Shown here in pieces: positions 56,382 through 64,000 of a stretch of 64,000 bases of DNA. The stretch is taken from contig DS999531.1 in assembly GCA_000158135.1 (NCBI GenBank), positions 332,519 through 396,518 on the forward strand, given 5' to 3'. Positions within the stretch are counted from its first letter, which is position 1. Every line of letters begins with the position of its first letter. The DNA is from Rhodobacteraceae bacterium KLH11. GTDB lineage: Bacteria > Pseudomonadota > Alphaproteobacteria > Rhodobacterales > Rhodobacteraceae. The position numbers and the translations under genes are program-made. The notes under the pieces are model-generated. The model ran no database searches. It saw only the letters and a list, made by a program, of their open reading frames with translations, and was not told where the DNA came from.

Positions 56382-57809
56382 TCACTCATGAGGCAAGCTG
56401 CCGGAGCTATGGCCAGACATCCCGCCCGAGACCTCTTCGGTTGCTTCCTCGGCCAGCTCTTCGGGCAGGATCAGGTTCAGCACGATGGCGATCAGCGCTG
56501 CGGGCAGCAGGCCGCTGGTCATCAGGATACGCCATGTATCAGGCAGATGCTGCACCGCACCGGGCTCCAGCTGCAACCCGAGGCCAATTGACAGCGAGAT
56601 CGCGAAGATCACCATATTGCGCCGGTTCCAGTCCACATCGGACAGCATCGAAATCCCTGCGGCAACCACCATGCCGAACATGACGATCACGCCGCCGCCC
56701 AATACCTCGATGGGGATTGTGCGGATGATGGCTCCGACCTTGGGAACAAGGCCGCACAAGATCAGGAACAGGGCCCCGCAGGTTACCACATGACGGCTCA
56801 TGATGCCGGTCATCGCGATCAGGCCAACATTCTGGCTGAACGAGGTATTGGGAAACCCGCCAAAGACACCAGCCACTGCAGAGCCAAAACCATCCGCATA
56901 TGTCGCGCCCGCGATTTCTTTATCTGTGGCTTCCCGACCGGCACCGCCCTTGGTGATCCCGGACACGTCGCCAACAGTTTCGATCGCCGAGACAAAGCTC
57001 ATCAGGCAGAACCCGATCACAGCGGCAAGCGAAAGCTCGAACCCGTATTTGAAGGGCACCGGCAAAGCGAAGACCGAGGCGCGCGACCAGCTTGTCCCGA
57101 TTGCCTCAAACGTCACCATACCGGCCAGCAGGGCGTAGACATAGCCAACAGCCAAACCGATCAGAACAGCCGACACTGACAGCATACCGCGGGTAAAGAA
57201 CTTGAGCCCCAGCGTGACCGCCACCACAACCAAAGCCGCTGACCAGTTGAGCAGCGAGCCATATTCCGGCGTTCCGATGGCTGGCACACCACCTGCTGCA
57301 TACTGGATACCCACCTTGACCAGCGCCAGACCGATCATCGTCACGACAAGCCCGGTCACCAACGGCGGCAGCGCAAAGCGTATCTTGCCGATGAACAGGC
57401 CCAGAAACGCGTGAAACAGGCCCCCGATCAAGACACCGCCGAACAGCGCGGCCAAAGCCTCCACACCTTTTCCCGCGACAAGCGGGATCATGATGGGCAG
57501 AAACGCAAAGCTGGTGCCCTGCACAATCGGCAGGCCTGCGCCAACCGGGCCCAGCGTCACCGTTTGCAGCAGGGTCGCAAGACCTGCAAACAGCATCGAC
57601 ATCTGGATCAGGTAAAGCAGTTCGGGAAAATCAGGAGAATTGGAACCAAACCCGAACCCTGCTGCGCCCGCCACGATGATGGCAGGCGTCACGTTTGAGA
57701 CGAACATGGCCAGCACGTGCTGAATGCCCAGCGGTATCGCCTTGTGCAATGCAGGCGTGAAGTTTGGATCGCGAAGTTGTTCGGGTGTCCCTATCGAAGT
57801 TTCAGCCAT
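56382..57809 (-). CDS. NCS2 family nucleobase:cation symporter (uracil/xanthine permease)
   Basis: 475 residues from the ATG at 57809 (MAETSIGTPEQLR); upstream codons to 57848 are not used. About fourteen membrane helices, with the NCS2-type motif around GFGFGSNSPDFPEL, QGTSFAFLPIMIP and a conserved acidic FPNTSFSQNVGL segment. It probably imports xanthine or urate. Last gene of the puuE-uraD, allA, permease operon. It converges with the GAPDH gene. Confidence 0.92.
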   Translation of the reverse strand: MAETSIGTPEQLRDPNFTPALHKAIPLGIQHVLAMFVSNVTPAIIVAGAAGFGFGSNSPDFPELLYLIQMSMLFAGLATLLQTVTLGPVGAGLPIVQGTSFAFLPIMIPLVAGKGVEALAALFGGVLIGGLFHAFLGLFIGKIRFALPPLVTGLVVTMIGLALVKVGIQYAAGGVPAIGTPEYGSLLNWSAALVVVAVTLGLKFFTRGMLSVSAVLIGLAVGYVYALLAGMVTFEAIGTSWSRASVFALPVPFKYGFELSLAAVIGFCLMSFVSAIETVGDVSGITKGGAGREATDKEIAGATYADGFGSAVAGVFGGFPNTSFSQNVGLIAMTGIMSRHVVTCGALFLILCGLVPKVGAIIRTIPIEVLGGGVIVMFGMVVAAGISMLSDVDWNRRNMVIFAISLSIGLGLQLEPGAVQHLPDTWRILMTSGLLPAALIAIVLNLILPEELAEEATEEVSGGMSGHSSGSLPHE

Positions 57810-57870
57810 GATCTCATTGTCCTCCGTAAGATCTGATGGGGATCGCACCGCTTCTCTGGCGGCTTTGGGT

Positions 57871-58356
57871 TTAGGGTTCGATCACCTCAAACGGGGTCTC
57901 AAACCAGTATTCTTCCAGATTCGCGCCGCCGCCGATCCGATCCACAACCGCAAACAGGCCCGGCCCGTGCAAAGGCGTAAGAACGCCGTGCCAGACACCA
58001 CGATGATAATTCACCGCCTGCCCCGGTTGGGTTTTGAACGCGCGTGGCTGGCCGGGGCGGCCATCTTCATCCGGGGCAACGATCACCAGAAAAGGCTGAT
58101 GCGTCATCGGGATGAAAGCCTGACTGCCCTCCGGATGGCGCTCGACCATGTCCAGCGTATAGGGCAAAGCGCGCGGGTTGGCGTCAAACAGGCTGATGCC
58201 CGCGCGCCCATCCGCAAAATCCAGAACCGCGCGGTCATGGTATCGGCCGCATTGATCCTGATTGATCATCTTGTTGGGCATACCCGAGATGTCGATCAGG
58301 TCACCAAACGGCGCAAAAGCCCCGGCCGAGATCGGCTCGATCACGATACGGGTCAT
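57871..58356 (-). CDS. allA: Ureidoglycolate lyase
   Basis: 161 residues. Cleaves (S)-ureidoglycolate to glyoxylate and urea. AllA family motifs are FGDLIDISG (about 18-26), MVERHPEGSQAFIPM (about 70-84) and NYHRGVWHGVLTPL (about 112-125). Starts with ATG overlapping the end of the upstream fusion gene by 4 bases (ATGA), and precedes the permease by 61 bases. Confidence 0.95.
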   Translation of the reverse strand: MTRIVIEPISAGAFAPFGDLIDISGMPNKMINQDQCGRYHDRAVLDFADGRAGISLFDANPRALPYTLDMVERHPEGSQAFIPMTHQPFLVIVAPDEDGRPGQPRAFKTQPGQAVNYHRGVWHGVLTPLHGPGLFAVVDRIGGGANLEEYWFETPFEVIEP

Positions 58357-59771
58357 GCGGGCAACACATCGCGCAGGCGGAATTCGGCGATCCGTTCGAC
58401 CTGCCGGCAGGCCTCGGCGAATTCCGTATCGCGATCCTGTTCGATCCGCCGCTGAAAGGCCTGCAGGATCGAGGCCTTGTCATGATCTCGCACAGCAATG
58501 ATGAAGGGAAAGCCGAACTTTTCGGTGTAACGCCGGTTCAGATCGGTGAATGCTGCATGTTCCTGATCCGTCAGCGCATCCAGCCCGGCCGAGGCCTGCT
58601 CGGACGTGCTTTCCTGTGTCAGCCGTTTGGCCTGCGCCAGCTTCCCGGCCAGATCAGGGTGTGCAGTCAGAACGCCCAGACGTTCCGCGCCTGAGGCTGA
58701 GCGGAACATGCGGGTTAGCGCACTATGCAGCCCGCCCGCTGTATCATGGGCCGCGCCCAGTTCCAGATCGTAGGCCCGCTCGGCAATCCACGCCGAATGC
58801 TCGAATATGCCGCCATATGCGGCAATAAATTCTTCCCGGGCCATCTGCGAAGGTTTTGGATTTTCTGCGGGGGGATGGTTTTGTCTCCAGTGTTCGGCAA
58901 TCTGCAGACGGGTCGCAAACCAGACATCAGAAAAGCCGCGCGCATAGTCCAGAAACCGTTTCAGCGCCATCACCCGACCCGGACGTCCGATCAGGCGGCA
59001 ATGCAGGCCGATTGACAACATTTTCGGCGCGCCCGCCTCACCTTCTTCGTACAGCGCATCAAAGCTGTCTTTGAGGTAGGAATAGAACTGATCACCCGCA
59101 TTGAACCCCTGCGGCGTGGCAAAACGCATATCGTTGCAGTCCAGCGTATAGGGCACGATCAACTGATCCCGTCCGCCGGTCTGCATCCAGTATGGCAGGT
59201 CATCCGCATAGGTGTCTGCGACATAGGCAAAACCGCCCTCTTCCGCGACCAGACGCACGGTGTTGTCGGAACAGCGTCCGGTATACCAGCCGCGCGGGCG
59301 ATCACCGACGACCTCGGTGTGCAACCGGATCGCCTCGGCGATCTGGGCACGTTCCTCCTCTTCGGGCATGTCTTTGTGTTCGACCCATTTCAGGCCATGG
59401 CTGGCGATCTCCCAGCCTGCGGATTTCATCGCCGCCACCTGATCGGGTGAGCGCGCCAAAGCCGTCGCAACCCCGTAAACCGTAATCGGCAAGCCCTGCA
59501 TCAGCCGATGCAACCGCCAGAACCCGGCCCGCGCGCCGTATTCATAGATTGATTCCATGTTCCAATGGCGCTGACCCGGCCATTGTGCAGCTCCGACAAT
59601 CTCGGACAGGAACGCCTCGGATGCGGCATCCCCGTGGAGCACACAGTTTTCCCCCCCTTCTTCATAATTCAGCACGATCTGAACAGCCAGCTTGGCCCCG
59701 CCCGGCCATGCCGCGTCAGGCGGGTTGGCTCCGTATCCGATCATATCGCGAGGGTAACGAGGCGGTTGCAT
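58353..59771 (-). CDS. puuE: Bifunctional allantoinase PuuE - OHCU decarboxylase UraD fusion
   Basis: 472 residues from ATG 59771 (MQPPRYPRDMIGYG). The N-terminal ~300 residues form a NodB/polysaccharide-deacetylase-type domain of cofactor-independent allantoinase (SHGLKWVEHKD, GWYTGRCSDNT and LHCRLIGRPGR). The C-terminal ~160 residues are OHCU decarboxylase (AHPDLAGKLA and EKFGFPFIIAVRDH, with the catalytic His in the first). It performs consecutive steps: OHCU to (S)-allantoin and allantoin to allantoate. Fusion is unusual compared with separate puuE and uraD. First gene of the minus-strand operon. Confidence 0.95.
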   Translation of the reverse strand: MQPPRYPRDMIGYGANPPDAAWPGGAKLAVQIVLNYEEGGENCVLHGDAASEAFLSEIVGAAQWPGQRHWNMESIYEYGARAGFWRLHRLMQGLPITVYGVATALARSPDQVAAMKSAGWEIASHGLKWVEHKDMPEEEERAQIAEAIRLHTEVVGDRPRGWYTGRCSDNTVRLVAEEGGFAYVADTYADDLPYWMQTGGRDQLIVPYTLDCNDMRFATPQGFNAGDQFYSYLKDSFDALYEEGEAGAPKMLSIGLHCRLIGRPGRVMALKRFLDYARGFSDVWFATRLQIAEHWRQNHPPAENPKPSQMAREEFIAAYGGIFEHSAWIAERAYDLELGAAHDTAGGLHSALTRMFRSASGAERLGVLTAHPDLAGKLAQAKRLTQESTSEQASAGLDALTDQEHAAFTDLNRRYTEKFGFPFIIAVRDHDKASILQAFQRRIEQDRDTEFAEACRQVERIAEFRLRDVLPA

Positions 59772-59825
59772 GATATCTTCCATTCCGATCAGGTGTTTTA
59801 ATAGCTTTACCTTAGAAAATGGTCG

Positions 59826-59841
59826 TTGATTATCAAATCAA
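59826..59841. promoter_or_regulatory. Palindrome between puuE and uraH
   Basis: TTGATT-ATCA-AATCAA is a perfect 6-bp dyad in the 164-base gap between divergent puuE-uraD and uraH. It may be an operator for the nearby LysR regulator or another repressor. It has the wrong spacing for a canonical FNR box. Confidence 0.4.
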
Positions 59842-59935
59842 TCCGAACACTGTTTCCGGTTCTTTCGGCATTTCCACGGTTTTGATGTTTGGCCATGACT
59901 GTGGCAAACCCTGAAAAGCAACACAGGAGAGACCC

Positions 59936-60292
59936 ATGGCAGGCTATCTGACCACCCATGTTCTGGATACAGCACGCGGCTGCCCGGCCAGGGGGCTGAA
60001 GATCACGCTGTATGAGGTGTCTGGGCAATCCCGTCACAAACTGACCGAGATGGAGACCAATGCAGACGGTCGCACCAACAGCCCGATCCTGCCGCAAGAG
60101 GAATTCAGGACCGGCACCTATGAGTTGATCTTCTTTGCCGGAGATTACCTGCGTGCAACCGGTCAAGACGGCGATGATCCGTTATTTCTGGATCAGGTGC
60201 CGATCCGTTTTGGCATGTCCGACCCTGAGGCGCATTACCATGTGCCGCTTCTGCTGTCGTCTTATGGCTATTCCACTTACCGGGGCAGCTAG
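59936..60292 (+). CDS. uraH: 5-hydroxyisourate hydrolase (transthyretin-like)
   Basis: 118 residues from ATG 59936, preceded by CAGGAGAGAC. Family signatures: LTTHVLDTARGCPA near the N-terminus (His, Asp) and the C-terminal tetrapeptide YRGS. It converts 5-hydroxyisourate to OHCU, the step after PuuD and before UraD. Single gene on plus strand, ending 2 bases from the convergent LysR gene. Confidence 0.97.
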   Translation: MAGYLTTHVLDTARGCPARGLKITLYEVSGQSRHKLTEMETNADGRTNSPILPQEEFRTGTYELIFFAGDYLRATGQDGDDPLFLDQVPIRFGMSDPEAHYHVPLLLSSYGYSTYRGS

Positions 60293-60294
60293 TT

Positions 60295-61209
60295 TCAGGT
60301 CTCAACGCTGCGGACGACCTTGCTGATCCGATCGATCATGAAATCCATGAACAGGCGTGCTTTGGGGTCCTGATGGCGGCGGTGCGTATAAAGGCAGGCC
60401 ATCTGCACCGTGACCGGAGGCGTCTGTGTCGCCACCGGGATCAGCCGCCCTGTTTTCAGATGTTCAGACACCTCAAAGACAGGTTTCATGGCAATCCCCT
60501 GACCGGACAGGGCCCAATCGGTCAGCACATCGCCATCGTCACATTCAAACCGGCCTGAAACGGCAAACCGTTTCGGGCCTTCGGGTGTATCGAGCATCCA
60601 CTGAAACTCGGTCGCGCCGGGAAACCGCAGGTTCAGACATTCATGCTTGTCCGCGATCAATTCAGCCCCGGTTTCGGGCATTCCGCGTCGTTCCACATAA
60701 GCTGGCGCAGCACATAGAACACGGGCACAATCGGCGATCTTGCGGATGCGCAATGTGCTGTCTTCGGGCTGGCCGATGAAAAACGCCAGATCCAGCCCTT
60801 CTGTGGTCAGGTCCACCGAGCGGTCGGTCAACCGCAACCGCACGTCAATCTCGGCATATTCCGACAGAAAATCAGGGACATGCGGCGCCAATAACCGGCG
60901 CCCGATCCCCAGCGGAGCAGCGACGAAAAGAGAACCCCGGGGCGCTTCGGTCAGATGGGTCACCTGTGCCTCGGCCTCATCGACCGCATCCAGAACGGCA
61001 ACCGCACCGGGATAGAACGCCCGGCCCTGTTCTGTCGGGGTCAGGTTCCGGGTGGTGCGCTGAAACAGCCGCACCCCCAGATGATCTTCAAGCTGCGATA
61101 TCCGCGCCGAGGTCACGGCGGGCGAAATCCGCATATCTCGCCCTGCGGCGGACATGCTGCCAAGGTCGTAAACTCTGACAAAGGTACGGATGTTGTCGAG
61201 ATAGGACAT
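60295..61209 (-). CDS. LysR-family transcriptional regulator
   Basis: 304 residues from the ATG at 61209 (MSYLDNIRTFVRV). The helix-turn-helix spans about residues 3-60 (GSMSAAGRDMRISPAVTSARISQLEDHL), followed by a substrate-binding domain. It is divergent from puuD and likely controls the urate genes, sensing a purine-derived metabolite; this role is inferred from position. Confidence 0.9.
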   Translation of the reverse strand: MSYLDNIRTFVRVYDLGSMSAAGRDMRISPAVTSARISQLEDHLGVRLFQRTTRNLTPTEQGRAFYPGAVAVLDAVDEAEAQVTHLTEAPRGSLFVAAPLGIGRRLLAPHVPDFLSEYAEIDVRLRLTDRSVDLTTEGLDLAFFIGQPEDSTLRIRKIADCARVLCAAPAYVERRGMPETGAELIADKHECLNLRFPGATEFQWMLDTPEGPKRFAVSGRFECDDGDVLTDWALSGQGIAMKPVFEVSEHLKTGRLIPVATQTPPVTVQMACLYTHRRHQDPKARLFMDFMIDRISKVVRSVET

Positions 61210-61211
61210 CT

Positions 61212-61228
61212 TATCGTTTTTTTTGATA
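61212..61228. promoter_or_regulatory. TATC-N9-GATA dyad upstream of LysR/puuD
   Basis: TATCGTTTTTTTTGATA contains the T-N11-A core typical of LysR binding sites. It lies in the 96-base divergent gap, only 3 bases from the LysR start codon, where binding could autorepress. A TTGACA lies at 61233-61238 toward puuD; no good -10 was matched. Confidence 0.4.
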
Positions 61229-61305
61229 CAGTTTGACAATATACGGGAATACCGAAGAAAAGCCCGTTTGCCTAGTGTGAGGCGACGCAATCGGAGACCT
61301 CAGCG

Positions 61306-62529
61306 ATGTATGACTTTGCCGTATTCTGGGACTGGATGGCCTTTGCCGTGCGCTGGCTGCATGTCATCACTGCCATCGCCTGGATCGGTTCATCCTTTTA
61401 TTTCATCGCGCTGGACCTTGGATTGAACCGCGACATTCCCGGCCCCGCCGATGGCGAGGAATGGCAGGTGCATGGGGGTGGTTTCTACCACATCCAGAAA
61501 TATCTGGTCGCCCCGGAACGGATGCCGGACCATCTGACCTGGTTCAAATGGGAAAGCTATGCGACCTGGCTCAGCGGGGCCGCCCTGCTGATGATCGTCT
61601 ATTGGGTGGGCGGAGAACTGTATCTGGTCGATGCGCAAAAGGCCGATCTGGCGCTGTGGCAAGGTATCCTGATCTCGGCAGCCTCGCTGACCATTGGCTG
61701 GCTGATCTATGACTATCTGTGCAAATCCGGGCTGGGTGAGCGCCCGACTTTGCTGATGGTCCTGCTGTTTGTGCTGCTGGTGGCGATGGGCTGGGGCTAT
61801 AACCAGATTTTCACCGGACGAGCGATGATGCTGCATCTGGGTGCATTTACGGCCACGATCATGACCGCGAATGTGTTTTTCATCATCATGCCGAACCAGC
61901 GCATCGTGGTGGATGATCTGAAGAACGGTCGCACGCCTGATCCGAAATACGGTAAAATAGCCAAGCTGCGATCCACCCATAACAACTATCTGACGCTGCC
62001 GGTTGTGTTCCTGATGCTGTCAAACCACTACCCGCTGGCCTTTGCCACCGAATACAACTGGATCATCGCGGCGCTGGTCTTCCTGATGGGCGTCACGATC
62101 CGGCATTATTTCAACACCCGTCACGCCCGGGCGGGCGACCCCACATGGACGTGGCTGGTTACGGTCTTGCTGTTCATCGCCATCATGTGGCTCTCGACAG
62201 CCCCCATGCATGCTCCGCTGGACGAGGCCGAAGCCCAGCCGCTGACCCCATATGAACAGAAATTCGCTGCCGCCGACGGGTTTGAACAGGCCCATGACAT
62301 CGTATTGGGGCGCTGTTCGATGTGCCATGCGCGCGACCCCGTTTGGAAGGGTATCCTGTGGGCCCCCAAAGGCGTCTTGCTGGAAACCGAAGCAGACATC
62401 GCGCGCAACGCGCAGCAGATTTACCTGCAATCCGGCGTCACCCACGCCATGCCCCCCGCCAACGTGACTTTCATGGAGCCTGAAGACCGCAATGCGATCA
62501 TCCGCTGGTTCCGAAATGCCAATCTCTGA
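61306..62529 (+). CDS. puuD: PuuD urate hydroxylase (membrane, with C-terminal cytochrome c)
   Basis: 407 residues. Eight membrane helices form the urate hydroxylase domain (about 1-300). The C-terminal part carries a heme c site CSMCH at residues 337-341 and an AMPPANVTFMEPEDR (Met ligand region). PuuD oxidises urate to 5-hydroxyisourate, passing electrons to a membrane carrier instead of making H2O2 as urate oxidase does. It is divergent from the LysR gene and the first enzyme of the pathway. Confidence 0.94.
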   Translation: MYDFAVFWDWMAFAVRWLHVITAIAWIGSSFYFIALDLGLNRDIPGPADGEEWQVHGGGFYHIQKYLVAPERMPDHLTWFKWESYATWLSGAALLMIVYWVGGELYLVDAQKADLALWQGILISAASLTIGWLIYDYLCKSGLGERPTLLMVLLFVLLVAMGWGYNQIFTGRAMMLHLGAFTATIMTANVFFIIMPNQRIVVDDLKNGRTPDPKYGKIAKLRSTHNNYLTLPVVFLMLSNHYPLAFATEYNWIIAALVFLMGVTIRHYFNTRHARAGDPTWTWLVTVLLFIAIMWLSTAPMHAPLDEAEAQPLTPYEQKFAAADGFEQAHDIVLGRCSMCHARDPVWKGILWAPKGVLLETEADIARNAQQIYLQSGVTHAMPPANVTFMEPEDRNAIIRWFRNANL

Positions 62530-62664
62530 GGCAATAAATCCAACCGACCTGACGTTTAGTTCTTTCCCTCAGCCCCGTCAGATGCTCTAACATGTGATCA
62601 ACAAGCCGTTACATCGGATTTCACGGCGACAATGATTTCGACTTGGGGCAGTTGGAGCAAGAGA

Positions 62665-64000
62665 ATGATAGCGAGCCGTCCGCGCAGCGCTCTGAGATGC
62701 TGGCTTGTTGGTACGCTGTTTGCCCTGACCCCGAATCTGGCTGCTGCCCTTGAAACCACCCTGTCCGCGCCCGGCGCCTCCAAGGATCTGGTGGACCGGT
62801 TGGAGGAGACCTCATCGGTCTTCACCTCGGAATCCCGGGGTCTGGATACCTCGTTGGAAATCCTGTCAGCCGCGCTGTCGGATTACCGCACCATCGTTCA
62901 GATCATGTATGACGAAGGGTATTTCAGCCCGGTGGTCAGTATCAAGCTGGACGGGCAGGAAGCGGCCAATATCAACTCGCTGAATGTTCCGGCCAGTTTC
63001 AAACGCGGGGTGATCACGGTTACACCCGGGCCGAAGTTTAAATTCGGCACCGCCGTTGTGCAACCGCTCGCGCCTGATACGGTGCTGCCAGAGGAATTCG
63101 CAACCGGCAAAACCGCCACCACCGGGGCGATCCAGCAGGCGGCGTCGGCCGGGGTGCAGGGCTGGCGCGATGCAGGCCATGCCAAGGCGGACGTGGCGGA
63201 TCAGAACGTGATCGCGCGCCATGCGCAGGCCCGGTTGGATGCAACGATTGATCTGGCCCCCGGGCCGCAGTTGAGATTTGGCAAGATGATCATCCAGGGG
63301 GACACGAAAGTCCGCCACTGGTCGATCGATAAAATCGCGGGCTTTCCCTCGGGCGAAGTTTACTCGCCCCAACAGGTGCAGAAGGTCGGAACCCGGCTGC
63401 GCCGCACGGGCACGTTCAGTTCTGTCTCGCTCAAGGAACGGGATGAGCCGAACCCGGATGGAACACTGGATTTCGATGCCACGTTCGAAGACCTGCCACC
63501 ACGGCGGCTGACATTCGGGGCCGAGATCGCCTCGCGCGATGGGGTGGATATCACAGCCACATGGACGCATCGGAATGTACGCCGCCGCGCTGAACGGCTG
63601 AGGTTCGAGGCCGCCCTCCGCAATATCGGCGGGGCCGAGGATATCGACGGGCGCATCGGGCTGCGTCTGGATCAGCCAGACCGGCTGGGCCCTGACGACA
63701 ATACATTCTGGAACGCCCTGCTGGAGCGGCGCAATACCGAGAATTACAACGTCACGGTCGCCTCGGTGGCCTATGGTGCGCGCCGCACCTTCTCGGACCG
63801 TCTCTACGCGGAAGCCTCAGCCGGGTTTCAGTGGTCAGATGCCGATGACGCCTACGGAGACGGGCGCAAGTTCCGGTACTTCATCCTTCCATTCCGGTCA
63901 GAATGGGATGAACGTGACAGCAAGGTCAGCGCCACACGAGGGTATTATCTGGATTCGCAAGTCATGCCCTTTGCAGGCTTGTCCGACACCGACAGTGGCC
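62665..64000 (+). CDS. tamA: TamA-like outer membrane assembly protein, partial (3' end outside window)
   Basis: At least 445 residues, open through the window edge. The start is ATG 62665 after GGAGCAAGAG. A Sec signal (about 1-27, ending LAAALE) precedes POTRA-like repeats, including YDEGYFSPVVSIKLDG near 80 and a second repeat (about 190-280, IIQGDTKVRHWSIDKIAGFPSGEVYSP). From ~290 a beta-barrel begins with aromatic-rich antiparallel strands. TamA is a BamA-like protein that, with TamB, assists outer membrane transport. BamA itself would have five POTRA domains, so TamA is preferred. Confidence 0.85.
   Translation, partial: MIASRPRSALRCWLVGTLFALTPNLAAALETTLSAPGASKDLVDRLEETSSVFTSESRGLDTSLEILSAALSDYRTIVQIMYDEGYFSPVVSIKLDGQEAANINSLNVPASFKRGVITVTPGPKFKFGTAVVQPLAPDTVLPEEFATGKTATTGAIQQAASAGVQGWRDAGHAKADVADQNVIARHAQARLDATIDLAPGPQLRFGKMIIQGDTKVRHWSIDKIAGFPSGEVYSPQQVQKVGTRLRRTGTFSSVSLKERDEPNPDGTLDFDATFEDLPPRRLTFGAEIASRDGVDITATWTHRNVRRRAERLRFEAALRNIGGAEDIDGRIGLRLDQPDRLGPDDNTFWNALLERRNTENYNVTVASVAYGARRTFSDRLYAEASAGFQWSDADDAYGDGRKFRYFILPFRSEWDERDSKVSATRGYYLDSQVMPFAGLSDTDSG

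Noticed and set aside
59826..59841. FNR box
   Set aside because: The dyad has TTGAT-N6-ATCAA spacing, not the N4 of a canonical FNR site.

Overview
The window is a gene-dense, GC-rich chromosomal segment of an alphaproteobacterium, most likely Rhodobacteraceae (Roseobacter group). This is inferred from the gene order ruvCAB-ybgC-tolQRAB-pal-cpoB-tilS-ftsH, the pairs priA/fsa and DUF484/xerC, an fhs-chorismate mutase-folD cluster, a Tad pilus locus and a phosphatidylcholine synthase. I see no rRNA, tRNA, CRISPR array, prophage or insertion sequence. Both ends cut through genes: cpaE on the left and a tamA-like gene on the right.

Layout. 1-7146 (+): end of a Tad/Flp pilus assembly operon (cpaE end, cpaF, tadB, tadC, two TPR lipoproteins, prepilin peptidase), then an unusual winged-helix AAA+ ATPase. 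7186-10301 (+): an Lhr-like DEXH helicase and the PdeM phosphoesterase of the 'ligase-associated' DNA repair set. 10305-11090 (-): a membrane-anchored LytTR regulator. 11268-14252 (-): folD, chorismate mutase, fhs. 14509-15384 (-): an exported delta-class carbonic anhydrase. 15606-27248 (-): ftsH, tilS, cpoB, pal, tolB, tolA, tolR, tolQ, ybgC, an unknown gene, ruvB, ruvA, ruvC. 27249-33548: a DUF1127 protein, a small membrane protein, prmA, an MFS transporter, priA and fsa. 33748-40183: DUF484, xerC, pcs, a Gre-like factor, ogt and ileS. 40348-47890 (-): a DUF2339 membrane protein, DUF2269, a frameshifted SDR-DoxX fusion, and a YcjX/acetyltransferase/YcjF-like trio. 47984-52436: truA, a NicO/DUF1007 metal-transport pair, and a thioesterase/acyl-CoA dehydrogenase pair.

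52563-62529 centres on purine-ring catabolism. PuuD (urate to 5-hydroxyisourate), UraH (to OHCU), a PuuE-UraD fusion (to allantoin and allantoate), ureidoglycine aminohydrolase, AllA (to glyoxylate and urea), a uracil/xanthine-type permease, a LysR regulator and a glyoxylate reductase-like enzyme form nearly the whole route. The allantoate-hydrolysing step is not encoded here. A divergent GAPDH paralogue and two small exported proteins of unknown function are interleaved. The window ends inside a TamA-like outer-membrane assembly protein.

No wholly new system is proven. The best leads are the Tad-linked winged-helix AAA+ ATPase, the membrane LytTR regulator with a perfect upstream palindrome, the periplasmic delta carbonic anhydrase, the YcjX-GNAT-YcjF operon, the divergent GAPDH with a SCTTNG active site, and a clear one-base frameshift in the SDR-DoxX gene.
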